This document shows, in pieces, positions 18,170-26,152 of a DNA stretch of 64,000 bases (within the stretch, counting starts at the first letter, position 1; each line of letters starts with the position of its first letter). Origin of the DNA: Bacillus sp. V3B (GTDB lineage: Bacteria > Bacillota > Bacilli > Bacillales > Cytobacillaceae); the NCBI RefSeq assembly GCF_024494465.1, contig NZ_JAETXM010000018.1, positions 1 through 64,000 of the forward strand. The letters are read 5' to 3'. The notes under the pieces are model-generated. The model was not told the DNA's origin and did not search any database. It saw only the letters and a program-made list of their open reading frames with translations. The translations under genes were made by a program, and so were the position numbers.

Positions 18170-19357
18170 ATGTTAAAGAAATATCTATTCGTTTTTTTTA
18201 CTATACTAACTCTTTTAATAGCGACCGGATGTACAGAGGCACCTAATGAAAATACTGAGTTAAGCACAGCAACAAGTGAGAATTCAAAAGAAGAGCCGAA
18301 TGCTGGACATGAAATGAAAGTTCATTATATTGATGTTGGACAGGCAGATTCTACTCTTATTCAATACTCTGGAGACGGGGAGGAATATACAATTCTCATT
18401 GATGCTGGTAACTTTAACAGTACAAATGTAAGTAGTTATCTTCAATCCCAAAATATCAATCAAATTGACATTGCCATCGGTACGCATCCAGATGCAGACC
18501 ACATTGGACAACTTGACCAGGTGGTTAATACATTTGACGTTGACGAGGTTTGGTTGTCAGGCAATGCTAGTACATCCCAAACCTTTCAAGATGTATTATC
18601 TGCCATCGACTCTAAAGGTATAGAGTACCATGAACCTAGAATGGGTGAAGAATATGATATTGGTCCTTTAGAGGTAGAAATTCTATATCCTAGAGTAATT
18701 ACTGGTAAGAGCAATGAAGAATCTATATCGTTAAAAATGACATATGGAAATGTTCGATTTGTTTTTACAGGAGATGCTGCTCAGGAAAATGAATTGGAAA
18801 TGGTGAATAGTGGATCCGATTTAAAAGCAGAAATCCTTCATTTAGGACATCATGGTTCAAACACATCTACGAATCAAGTTTTTTTAAATGCGGTCAATCC
18901 AGAAGTAGCCATTTATAGTGCTGGAGAAGATAACCAATATGGTCATCCTCATGCAGAAGTTGTAAATCTAGTTCGAAATTCCGGGATTAAATTATATGGA
19001 ACAGATGTTAACGGCACGATTATTGTAACCACTGACGGGAAAGGTTACAGTATTGAAACAAAAGAAAATGGGACAATCTCTCCTTCTTCTGTAGCAGAAA
19101 CACCGGAGGAAAATCCTGTAGATTCTGAATCAAATAACGCAATGAATCCACCTGCCATCAATGGGAACTGCATCGATATTAACACAGCTTCAATTGAACA
19201 AGTACAAAACATTATCCATATTGGTCCTGCTCGAGCACAAGATTTAGTCAATTTGCGTCCATTTAATTCGGTAGATGATTTATCTAAAATAGATGGTATT
19301 GGTCCTGCAAAAATGAAAGATATTTTAGCACAAGGGTTAGCTTGTGTAGGAGGGTGA
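18170..19357 (+). CDS. Secreted ComEC-like metallo-beta-lactamase lipoprotein with helix-hairpin-helix tail
   Basis: A 395-residue protein with a lipoprotein signal (LIATGC), a metallo-beta-lactamase domain (about residues 50-290) and a C-terminal double helix-hairpin-helix (NTASIEQVQNIIHIGPARA, then IDGIGPAKMKD) like ComEA. The metal motif THPDADH and a late LGHHGSNTST are intact. The layout resembles the extracellular nuclease domain of ComEC joined to a ComEA-type DNA-binding tail, so a surface nuclease acting on DNA is likely. It precedes a DUF3006 gene, a common partner. Confidence 0.88.
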   Translation: MLKKYLFVFFTILTLLIATGCTEAPNENTELSTATSENSKEEPNAGHEMKVHYIDVGQADSTLIQYSGDGEEYTILIDAGNFNSTNVSSYLQSQNINQIDIAIGTHPDADHIGQLDQVVNTFDVDEVWLSGNASTSQTFQDVLSAIDSKGIEYHEPRMGEEYDIGPLEVEILYPRVITGKSNEESISLKMTYGNVRFVFTGDAAQENELEMVNSGSDLKAEILHLGHHGSNTSTNQVFLNAVNPEVAIYSAGEDNQYGHPHAEVVNLVRNSGIKLYGTDVNGTIIVTTDGKGYSIETKENGTISPSSVAETPEENPVDSESNNAMNPPAINGNCIDINTASIEQVQNIIHIGPARAQDLVNLRPFNSVDDLSKIDGIGPAKMKDILAQGLACVGG

Positions 19358-19362
19358 ATGAC

Positions 19363-19629
19363 ATGAAAGGTTACTTAGATCGCATTGAGGAAAATAAATT
19401 AGCCGTTATTCTTGTTGAAGATTTAAATCGAGAATTTTTCGTTCCTATACAAGAATTACCTGAAGGAAGTAAACCACAAACTTGGTTTGACCTTGTTATC
19501 GTCCAAGATAACATCACTTCAATCCATATTAATCATGAAGCTACCACTTCCGAACAAGAAAAAGTTAGTAACATGTTAGCTAAACTTCGTTCAAAAAGTA
19601 AAGCTAGTAAATTTAAAAGAAAAAAATGA
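19363..19629 (+). CDS. DUF3006 family protein
   Basis: An 88-residue protein of the DUF3006 type (MKGYLDRIEENKLAVILVED, basic C-terminus KSKASKFKRKK). The ATG at 19363 follows AGGAGGG, which overlaps the end of the preceding gene, so the two are translationally coupled. In many Firmicutes DUF3006 genes sit next to ComEC-like metallo-beta-lactamase genes, as here. Its biochemical role is unknown. Confidence 0.85.
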   Translation: MKGYLDRIEENKLAVILVEDLNREFFVPIQELPEGSKPQTWFDLVIVQDNITSIHINHEATTSEQEKVSNMLAKLRSKSKASKFKRKK

Positions 19630-19724
19630 TCATTATTATATATACGCATTTGTCATAAAAGTTTATTTTTGGTTCACCTCCCCTTTACTTGCACATATAA
19701 TGTACTGAAAGGAGAGGTGACAGC

Positions 19725-19910
19725 ATGGATCGATTTATTTTTTTAATGTTAGCTAGTATTTTAGCTGGTTTTGCATTATTAAAGGTTCCTTTAGCAGGTA
19801 CTTTCTTAGCAAGTTTAGAGCCAATCACTACCTTAATCGGGATTTTAGCTATTGTAATCTTCTCCCTTTTTCTACTATTTAAAGGTTTAATGGCATTACT
19901 GGGCAAGTAA
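19725..19910 (+). CDS. Small membrane protein (61 aa)
   Basis: Two hydrophobic segments (IFLMLASILAGFALL and TLIGILAIVIFSLFLLFKGL) separated by a short loop, and almost no soluble part. GGAGAGGTGA lies at the right distance before the ATG and a very strong terminator follows, so it looks like a real single gene. I do not recognise the family; it looks like small Bacillus membrane proteins of unknown function. Confidence 0.7.
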   Translation: MDRFIFLMLASILAGFALLKVPLAGTFLASLEPITTLIGILAIVIFSLFLLFKGLMALLGK

Positions 19911-19955
19911 AAAGAAGGTAAGACTCAAATTAAATCTGAGTCTTACCTTCTTTTT
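19909..19955. terminator. Very strong bidirectional terminator
   Basis: AAAAAGAAGGTAAGACTCA pairs over its full 19 bp with the downstream arm, with an 8-nt loop. A and T runs flank it on both sides. Confidence 0.9.
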
Positions 19956-20011
19956 GATTTTCTTCCTATCAAACCTTAATTACCTGCAAGTTAAACTCCT
20001 TTTCAACATAT

Positions 20012-20100
20012 AAATATATAAGTCCAGCTTAATTTTTCGACATAGTATAGAAACGGTCGGCCAACCTCCTTTCACTTCGCTGTTATTACTACGTACATAT
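20012..20100 (+). repeat. Dispersed repeat R2, partial copy
   Basis: About 90 bp here match the inverted copy at 51.5 kb with only a few differences. The shared core includes GCTTAATTTTTCGACATAGT, GGTCGGCCAACCTCC and CACTTCGCTGTTATTACTAC. This copy lacks the right-hand terminal repeat. Confidence 0.8.
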
Positions 20101-20172
20101 CCCTGCTATACGAACCTCACTATCTATCGTGATGACAATCATTACGAATAAAAAATATTGGGAGTGAATGGT

Positions 20173-20325
20173 ATGAAAGAACTTGTAGGCACCTGCTGTG
20201 AATGTGGCAAAAATCTTTATTGTTTGGATGGCTTTTTCAATGGTGTATTAACAGCGGGAGGAAAAACGATATGTTTTGATTGCACCAAACAAAAAGAAAA
20301 ATCCGCAAATCAACTGCGGATTTAA
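20173..20325 (+). CDS. Small zinc-ribbon-like protein (50 aa)
   Basis: A protein of 50 residues with two CxxC pairs (CCEC near residue 9, CFDC near 33), as expected for a single zinc site. GGGAGTGAAT precedes the ATG. The end of the gene overlaps its own terminator hairpin. No family name can be given; a DNA/RNA-binding or adaptor role would be a guess. Confidence 0.65.
   Translation: MKELVGTCCECGKNLYCLDGFFNGVLTAGGKTICFDCTKQKEKSANQLRI
20299..20324 (+). terminator. Terminator overlapping the small zinc-ribbon gene
   Basis: AAATCCGCA pairs with TGCGGATTT around a 7-nt loop, and a short T tract lies within the arm. The stop codon is inside the second arm. Confidence 0.65.
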
Positions 20326-20393
20326 CTATTTAAAGTGAACAGTCTCATTTCAAAAAAGAAAACTAGTTCCTTAATCATTCAACAATATTCAAA

Positions 20394-20957
20394 TCAATTT
20401 TCAATAATCTTATGTATGTCTGCCCAATGGATAACTCGGGGTAACTCCAAATATCGATTATAAGATTGGTCTTTCACAACCACCTTTAGTGAATCATGAA
20501 TAAGTGTATTAAGAACGGCCGGTTTATCATCAAAATAATAATCCAACTCCAATTCTTGAATAATTTCAACCTTCTCTTCATCTTTCATACCGTAGAAAAA
20601 CTGATCATCTCGAACGGGAAACCCCTGTTCTTTTAACCATTTCTTCGTCCGTTCTCCATGTTCTTTTGGCCTTGAGGTTATATAGTAGATTTCATGTCCT
20701 TCATTTTCTAATGCTTGTAACGTTTCAACCGCATCCGGAAAAGGTGGACAAGTGGTATAATAAATCTCCTCTAATGAACCATCCCACATTTCTTTCCCTT
20801 GTTGATCCGTTAATCCAAATGGTTCATGGATTTCAACTCTATTTAATGCATGAAAAACATCAAGAGCCACATTTTGTTCCAGTTTTTTATTATAAATGTG
20901 AAAAGCATGTTCTCTTAGATTAATTAAAGTATCATCAATATCAAAACCAAATTTCAT
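20394..20957 (-). CDS. HAD-family 5'(3')-deoxyribonucleotidase-like hydrolase (YqfW-like)
   Basis: A 187-residue HAD protein of the NT5C type. The nucleophile motif is FGFDIDDTL at the N-terminus, motif II is YYITSRPKEHG (about residue 91), the lysine is near KDEEKVEIIQ and motif III is YYFDDKPAVL. These enzymes remove phosphate from deoxynucleotides. It appears to be a single gene. Which substrate it uses is not visible. Confidence 0.85.
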   Translation of the reverse strand: MKFGFDIDDTLINLREHAFHIYNKKLEQNVALDVFHALNRVEIHEPFGLTDQQGKEMWDGSLEEIYYTTCPPFPDAVETLQALENEGHEIYYITSRPKEHGERTKKWLKEQGFPVRDDQFFYGMKDEEKVEIIQELELDYYFDDKPAVLNTLIHDSLKVVVKDQSYNRYLELPRVIHWADIHKIIEN

Positions 20958-21465
20958 ATTTATATCCCTCTTTATATTAGATTGCTGATTCTATTTAGAG
21001 TTAACGTTCTTATTTCTTCAACTAGCTATGTTAATAATTATTATTGATAAATAGCCTTTCAAATAAAGAAGACTTCCATCAGTGGGAGTTTTTCTTCATC
21101 CTCCAGTCGCCCTTATCGGACCTTTACGGGCAGTTGATCTCCCACCTATCATCTTTCTTTATACACTCAGAATCTTGAGGTGGGAGTCTTACTGCCCTTT
21201 AAGAGTGGGATAAACGAAACTTTTCCTCGTTTATATTTGACTAAACTTAGTTTACCATAATTCTTGATCTACTATTAAAAAAAGCCCTCCTTCATATTTT
21301 TTCATTCAAAGTATAAAAAAGGGATAATAAGAAAGAATAAACTATAAATTTTATGGGAATATTTCATTTTTTGAATTATAGTAATGTATTTGGTATTCTA
21401 AGAAGGCAAAGAATAGTCTATGCTACAAAAAACTATACTAAAAATAAAAGCAAGGGTGAAAAAAG
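20958..21465. other. Intergenic region with the long R1 repeat
   Basis: Apart from the R1 copy at 21066-21214 the stretch is AT-rich and probably carries promoters for the flanking genes. No gene is seen. Confidence 0.5.
21066..21214 (+). repeat. Dispersed structured repeat R1, long copy
   Basis: About 150 bp running from GACTTCCATCAGTGGGAG to AAGAGTGGGATAAA. The inner part is a long inverted repeat: TTTACGGGCAGT-tgat-CTCCCACC at 21123-21147 can pair with GGTGGGAG-tctt-ACTGCCC at 21177-21201. The family also occurs near 4.1, 17.9, 47.5, 51.6 and 52.8 kb in this window. No coding capacity is seen. Confidence 0.8.
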
Positions 21466-21762
21466 ATGAAAAATGAAGAATTAGACTTCCAACTATTAGT
21501 TGAAAAAGCGATTGAAAATGCACCTAATTGGATAAAAGACGATATTGATCAAATTCTGAAGAAAGAGAAAGGTTTGATCAGACTAAGCTATGTTATTTCT
21601 GAGCTTCATTCAAGATATACTTTTGGATTACGCCATATTACTTCAGCCATGCATAGAAATTCAGATTGGTCCGTGCATGCTTTTGAAAGATTAAACTATA
21701 TCGATAACAATGTTGACTTGATCGATTACATCTTAAAAAAAAGAAAAAAAGAAAGGAAGTGA
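21466..21762 (+). CDS. Hypothetical soluble protein (98 aa)
   Basis: A mostly helical protein with an acidic start, a central HSRYTFGLRHITSAMHRN and a very basic end (KKRKKERK). A weak GGGTGAAAAAG ribosome binding site precedes the ATG, and a strong terminator follows directly, which supports a real gene. I do not recognise the family. Confidence 0.6.
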   Translation: MKNEELDFQLLVEKAIENAPNWIKDDIDQILKKEKGLIRLSYVISELHSRYTFGLRHITSAMHRNSDWSVHAFERLNYIDNNVDLIDYILKKRKKERK

Positions 21763-21766
21763 ACAA

Positions 21767-21807
21767 AAATATTTGAAGCTATTTCCATGAAATAGCTTCA
21801 AATATTT
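21767..21807 (+). terminator. Terminator of the 98-aa hypothetical gene
   Basis: ATTTGAAGCTATTT pairs with AAATAGCTTCAAAT, leaving a 5-nt loop, a few bases after the stop codon. Confidence 0.85.
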
Positions 21808-21877
21808 AAACATATCCAATATTCTCTTAAATCTCTTACTCTTTACTTTTATGGCCCCCTATATAAATACATACTAG

Positions 21878-22390
21878 CTACTCTTCAAGTTCTCGATATT
21901 CTGCCTTGATCTCATCAACAGTTTTATCGATTTCTTCTCCCCAAAAATCATTAACCGTTTTAAAGACGACATTTCCTTCTTGATCAATCATTCCATACCC
22001 TCTGTATGCTACATCACCATTTCTCATTCCCATTGATTCAATTAATTGAAAATCTGGATCTGATATAAAAGGAAGACTTGTCCCAAATTTCTCTTCAATC
22101 GCATGATATAACTCAAATTGTTGATCTGGAGTGTCCTTACTGACAATATACATCGGAATATCAATTCCTTCTAATTTTTCCAAATTGTTGTGCAACTCGA
22201 CCAGTTGCAGTTGACATGTGCCTCAGGTGTATGTCGTGATGAAGAAAAACAATGTTGGTGTATCCGTAGGAAAAGTGATTTTATTCTCATTCTGATCCTG
22301 TAAAGTTAAGGATTGATCTATTGTATTTTGACCACATGCTGTTAAAAGCAATATAACGATTAAGCTAAGGGCAAAGCTTTTACGTTTCAT
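21878..22390 (-). CDS. Candidate selenoprotein: thioredoxin-fold lipoprotein with in-frame UGA at the redox site
   Basis: One frame runs from the ATG at 22390 (after AAGGAG) to 21878 with a single TGA at 22223-22225. The first part has a lipoprotein signal (LLTAC) and ends TLFFFITTYT; after the TGA it continues GTCQLQLVELHNNL, then IPMYIVSKD and YRGYGMIDQEGNVVF, the pattern of AhpC/TSA-like thioredoxin folds. The TGA falls where the first redox cysteine belongs (TYT-U-GTC, residue 56, with C59). A perfect 7-bp stem with loop GGTCG starts 13 nt after it. Selenocysteine decoding would give 170 residues. The alternative is a nonsense mutation. Confidence 0.6.
22191..22209 (-). promoter_or_regulatory. 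bSECIS-like hairpin after the in-frame UGA
   Basis: In the mRNA, TGCAACT pairs perfectly with AGTTGCA around the loop GGTCG. The loop begins 20 nt after the UGA and opens with G, which fits the published bacterial SECIS description (UGA-to-loop distance of about 16-37 nt, G among the first two loop bases, stem of at least 4 bp). The hairpin is inside the coding sequence, so it could also be fortuitous. Confidence 0.5.
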
Positions 22391-22423
22391 ATTTCTCCTT
22401 TCTTCTATGCTCATTTTAATTCA

Positions 22424-22452
22424 ATTATAGTGTTGGCTACACTATTGGTCAA
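22424..22452 (-). promoter_or_regulatory. Strong promoter with a spacer dyad, upstream of the candidate selenoprotein
   Basis: TTGACC and TATAAT are spaced by 17 bp, a near-consensus SigA promoter, about 35 bp before the gene. TAGTGT-tggct-ACACTA (22428-22444) is an inverted repeat inside the spacer that could be an operator. A live promoter argues mildly against simple decay. Confidence 0.65.
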
Positions 22453-22683
22453 TTAAAATGATACCTTTTAACGAAGAGTCACTTCGCATTTTCAAAATCC
22501 ATCTAATTACATACTTATTATCATATTTACATGTTTTATATTATAATGGATATCGATTATTTAAATAGGTATTTATTAATAATATCTATTTAATAGATAT
22601 TTTACGATTGATAGAATACATTTAACATTTTTAGGAATAAATTGTAAAATAAATATGTTAATTCTTTTATGGGGTGTATAATT

Positions 22684-22848
22684 ATGGGAGTCACATATAC
22701 AAAAGCAAAGATCGAAACCGCCATCGAAAAACATAGAAAAGAACTAATTGAAACCGGCCTAAAACATGGATTTAACAGTTCTGAAACTATTATTGCTAGT
22801 CAGAAACTTGACCAGTTTATTGTACTATATCAAAAGTTAATTAAATAA
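22684..22848 (+). CDS. Spo0E-family aspartyl-phosphate phosphatase-like protein
   Basis: A 54-residue helical hairpin with the family signature SQKLDQFI near residue 39. Spo0E-like proteins dephosphorylate Spo0A~P and so delay sporulation. GGGGTG precedes the ATG. The length is typical for the short members of the family, of which Bacillus genomes carry several. Which response regulator it targets is inferred from the family. Confidence 0.82.
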   Translation: MGVTYTKAKIETAIEKHRKELIETGLKHGFNSSETIIASQKLDQFIVLYQKLIK

Positions 22849-23088
22849 CCTTCACAACTTATAGTAAAAGGAATCAAATTATTCCTTCCTCCCCAAAGTT
22901 CAGTTACCTTCCTTAAAAAGTTCCGAAGTATGTAGACTCTTTTAATAAGGATACCATTATTTGAGAATGCCTACATTAATAGAGAACACTGTTATAATGG
23001 ATGTAAGTGTATAGCTATTAAAAAAGGCATTCACCTACCGTGTTTAGACCCAATAACAAGGTAAATAAAATAATTGAGGTGAACGTGA

Positions 23089-23628
23089 ATGAAAAAATCA
23101 ACCCTGTTTTTGACGCTTCTACTCATTCTTTTTGGCGTATCTGCATGCGCTCAAAAAGACGAAACACAAGTAGATTCGAAGGAAACACCAAATGTCACTG
23201 AAAATGAGGAAAACAAAGTACCTATTGTGGATGAAAATGAAGAGAATGAGACACCCAGTACTATTGGAAATGAGGGTAGTGAAAATACAAGTACAACTGA
23301 AGAACCTCCTAATGAACTAGACGCGGAAAAGCAATATGAGAATGATTCATTTAAATCAGTGATCATAACCGAAAGCAATGAGGGAATCATCGTTAAGGGA
23401 AAAGCAAGAGTATTTGAAGGTGTTTTTCAATATGCCATTGTTTCTGGAACTGAGAAGCTTCTAGAAAACTATTATCAAACAGATGGTGCACCTGCTTGGG
23501 GAGAATTTAAACTTACTTTTGATAAAAATCTAATCACAAAACCAAAAACTTCCTTAGAACTATTTGTTTATTCTGCTAAGGATGGTTCGAAAACGAGTGT
23601 TTTGACAATCCCACTTACAACTAAATAA
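23089..23628 (+). CDS. Lipoprotein with Gmad2-type immunoglobulin-like domain
   Basis: A 179-residue protein with a lipoprotein signal (LFGVSAC), an acidic low-complexity linker rich in Glu, Asn and Thr (about residues 25-75), and a C-terminal domain of about 95 residues. The latter (IIVKGKARVFEGVFQYAIV, then DGAPAWGEFKLTF) matches the Gmad2 domain of spore- and wall-associated Bacillus proteins. It should be anchored on the outer face of the membrane; its ligand is unknown. Confidence 0.8.
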   Translation: MKKSTLFLTLLLILFGVSACAQKDETQVDSKETPNVTENEENKVPIVDENEENETPSTIGNEGSENTSTTEEPPNELDAEKQYENDSFKSVIITESNEGIIVKGKARVFEGVFQYAIVSGTEKLLENYYQTDGAPAWGEFKLTFDKNLITKPKTSLELFVYSAKDGSKTSVLTIPLTTK

Positions 23629-23681
23629 CTTCCTAAAACAGAGTTAAATAGATAATGATTGATGTATGACCCTAAATAATT

Positions 23682-23716
23682 AAAAGAGGCTGACATTTTA
23701 GTGTCAACCTCTTTTG
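23682..23716. terminator. Bidirectional terminator between the Gmad2 gene and the FMN reductase gene
   Basis: AAAAGAGG pairs with CCTCTTTT and an inner TGACA with TGTCA. It lies between convergent genes and has T runs on both strands. Confidence 0.85.
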
Positions 23717-23737
23717 CTTTTAAAATGGTTATTTTCA

Positions 23738-24283
23738 TTAACTGCGTACTGTTTTTAATGCAGTAGACCATGAAACAACTTGATCTAACATACCATTTAC
23801 ATTTTCAAGGTGTAAATCAGCTGGTTTGAAGTCTGTTCCGTTTTCAAAATCAGTAAATAATGATAATGCAGGATGTACACGAACATCAGCTACCGATAAT
23901 TCTCCTAAAATCCCACGTAAATGTTCAGCAGCACGAGCTCCACCTACTGAACCATAGCTTACGATACCTGCTGCTTTATTGTTCCATTCATCACGTGCCC
24001 AATCAAGCGCATTTTTTAAGGCTCCTGAAATGCTATGATTATATTCTTGAACAATGAATACAAATCCATCTAATTCATTTAGCTTTTCTGACCAAGCTTT
24101 GATTCCTGGTTCTGTTCCGTCCGTTTCCCATAGCATTGGTAATTTAAAGTCTGCGATATCAACGATTTCATAATTTGCATCTCCACGTTTGTCAGCAATA
24201 CTCTTTACCCATTCTCCAACTTGTGGGCTTACGCGTCCTTGTCTTGTACTTCCTAAAATAATACCAATGTTTAATTTTGTCAT
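23738..24283 (-). CDS. NADPH-dependent FMN reductase (azoreductase/chromate-reductase-like)
   Basis: A flavodoxin-fold protein of 181 residues from the ATG at 24283, which has GGGGGAAG in front. The FMN phosphate loop is GSTRQGRVSP, and EYNHSISGALKNALDW is the conserved flavin-binding loop of this family. It probably reduces quinones, azo dyes or metal oxyanions with NADPH. The frame is open further upstream to an ATG at 24337 that would add MGFLDKLFGSSTNKGEET and has a weak ribosome binding site, so a longer form is possible. Confidence 0.87.
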   Translation of the reverse strand: MTKLNIGIILGSTRQGRVSPQVGEWVKSIADKRGDANYEIVDIADFKLPMLWETDGTEPGIKAWSEKLNELDGFVFIVQEYNHSISGALKNALDWARDEWNNKAAGIVSYGSVGGARAAEHLRGILGELSVADVRVHPALSLFTDFENGTDFKPADLHLENVNGMLDQVVSWSTALKTVRS

Positions 24284-24337
24284 CGTTTCTTCCCCCTTAT
24301 TAGTTGAACTACCAAATAGTTTATCTAAAAAACCCAT

Positions 24338-25121
24338 CTCTAACACCGCCTAAGTTATTCTTTGGTGAAGATTCGTACAAACATCAACATCCTAATTCAG
24401 GAATTGCGGATTCATAAAAAGGTATCAATCCTTTATTTGAAAGAAAAAACCCTTTATCAGCTTATCCTACAGTTCACCATCTGTACATTTTTTCTTCGAA
24501 TTAAATTATTATCAAATAAAGTATATTTAATTCAAGGTAATCATATAAAATATATTCTCCTTTGTCAACACTTTTTGTTGATAAAAAACTTCATACAAAC
24601 AAAAATAAAACCTACTCACATATGCGAATAGGTTTCTCTTGATTTTTATTTCGAAAAATGTCCCCCATAAAGAGAACCCGCTTAACTTTTCGGGACAGCT
24701 TTATGAACTTCTTCTCTAAACATAATCAAATGACCATCTTTTCGTGTTAGATTAATGAATGTTCATTACCAATATATGATCACAAATTACTTTCTAAAGC
24801 TATCCCCTGTATTCAGCCCCGCCTACGCTAAATACGATGATGGCCACGCGTGCCACCCAACCTAATTCTTATTATAAAAGAAAGCGTTTACAATTTCAAT
24901 CAATAACGTAATACAAAATTCGACACTTATGAATTTATTCACCTTATTTATACTATAAAGTATAAGAACCCCATTTTTAAGCAAACTTTTTTCTTTTCAT
25001 TAATTAGTTTAATCATGTCAATCGTTACTATCTGAAAATAAAATCCCAATAAGAAAATAGCCTATTGGGATTTTATTTTATATGAGAAAACCTTCAGTTT
25101 AATTTATCATAAAGCAGTTGT
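24338..25121. other. Long gene-poor region (about 780 bp)
   Basis: Mostly AT-rich with no supported gene. On the minus strand around 24682-24757 a short open piece reads LTRKDGHLIMFREEVHKAVP before a stop and looks like the C-terminal remnant of a lost gene. A 7-bp inverted repeat (TAATGAA-tg-TTCATTA) lies at about 24751-24766. The end holds the terminator of the Cof phosphatase gene. Confidence 0.4.
25035..25080 (-). terminator. Terminator of the Cof phosphatase gene
   Basis: AAAATCCCAATA pairs with TATTGGGATTTT, with an A run before and a T run after, about 40 bp past the stop. Confidence 0.85.
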
Positions 25122-25991
25122 TCATCGCACAACTTCTTGAAGTAATAAATGAATAAAATGAGCAACTCCGTCTTCATGACAGCCTGATGTGACAAATTGA
25201 CAAGCATCTTTAATTTCCTGATCGGCATCTCTCATAGCAGCACTTCTTCCAGCAATTTGTAACATGGAAAGATCATTGTAATTATCCCCAATAGCAGCTG
25301 TTTCTGCTAAATCAACCTGTAATTGATTGGCTAAGATCTTAAGCGCATTTCCCTTAGATGCTTCTTTGTTTTGCAAGTGGAAATTATGAGTACCAGACTG
25401 CACAACCGTTAGATCCGGTATATCAGCAAATTTCTCCCACTCTTTTTGAAGCTTTTTTTCATCAAAGGATATCGCGAGAATATTATAAATATCGATATTC
25501 GCTTCTAACAATTCATTGTAAGATGAGATAAAAGTAAAACCTGATTGAGCAAATTGAATCTCTACTTCAAGTCGAAAAAGATCCATATCTGTATGATCAT
25601 TCTTATTACGTACTAGATCCATCTCTGTAAATAAAAGCTCTCTTCCGTATTGAGGTGCACATATTTTATGATCAATGAATGCTTCATAATAGAACTGATC
25701 CTTTTCTAATGAGCGCAACATGTCAATCGCTTTTTTTTTGTCAAGCGGTACAGAATGAAATAATTCACCATTCGGTTTGTGAATCGTTGCACCATTCGTA
25801 CCGATAATCCAAGGATCTATTCCAATATTATTAAATAAAGCTCTTGCATCAAAATCAGCACGTCCAGTTGCAATCACCACTTCGATTCCACTCTTATGCG
25901 CCAGTTTTATTGCCTCTATATTTTTTTCGCTAATCATTTTACCATTGTTTAATAAAGTACCATCTAAATCAATCGCCATTAATTGAACCAT
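25122..25991 (-). CDS. Cof-type HAD phosphatase
   Basis: A 289-residue HAD subfamily IIB protein. Motif I is AIDLDGTLLN at the N-terminus, motif II is VVIATGRADF, the cap domain spans about residues 85-190, and the late motif is IGDNYNDLSMLQIAG with the lysine in KEASKGNALK. Such enzymes dephosphorylate small sugar phosphates, FMN or PLP-type compounds in the cytoplasm; the exact substrate is unclear. It is transcribed alone. Confidence 0.9.
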   Translation of the reverse strand: MVQLMAIDLDGTLLNNGKMISEKNIEAIKLAHKSGIEVVIATGRADFDARALFNNIGIDPWIIGTNGATIHKPNGELFHSVPLDKKKAIDMLRSLEKDQFYYEAFIDHKICAPQYGRELLFTEMDLVRNKNDHTDMDLFRLEVEIQFAQSGFTFISSYNELLEANIDIYNILAISFDEKKLQKEWEKFADIPDLTVVQSGTHNFHLQNKEASKGNALKILANQLQVDLAETAAIGDNYNDLSMLQIAGRSAAMRDADQEIKDACQFVTSGCHEDGVAHFIHLLLQEVVR

Positions 25992-26152
25992 TTTTATCCT
26001 CTCCCTTCTTTAAAATTTAACAAAGATCATCTAAAAAGCCAATAAAATAATGACTATCAGTTTGAAATAGGAAACACCCTCCATTTAATTGAGTTTTTGA
26101 TATAGGATGCTAGAATGAATAATGATAATAATCATAGATTGGTGGTTTTTTT

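Noticed and set aside
22223-22414. Reading the N-terminal piece as a complete 55-residue lipoprotein gene
   Set aside because: The downstream sequence continues the same fold in the same frame without a shift, so the two pieces belong to one gene.
24362-24631. Plus-strand frame of 89 codons
   Set aside because: No ribosome binding site and composition like translated AT-rich non-coding DNA.
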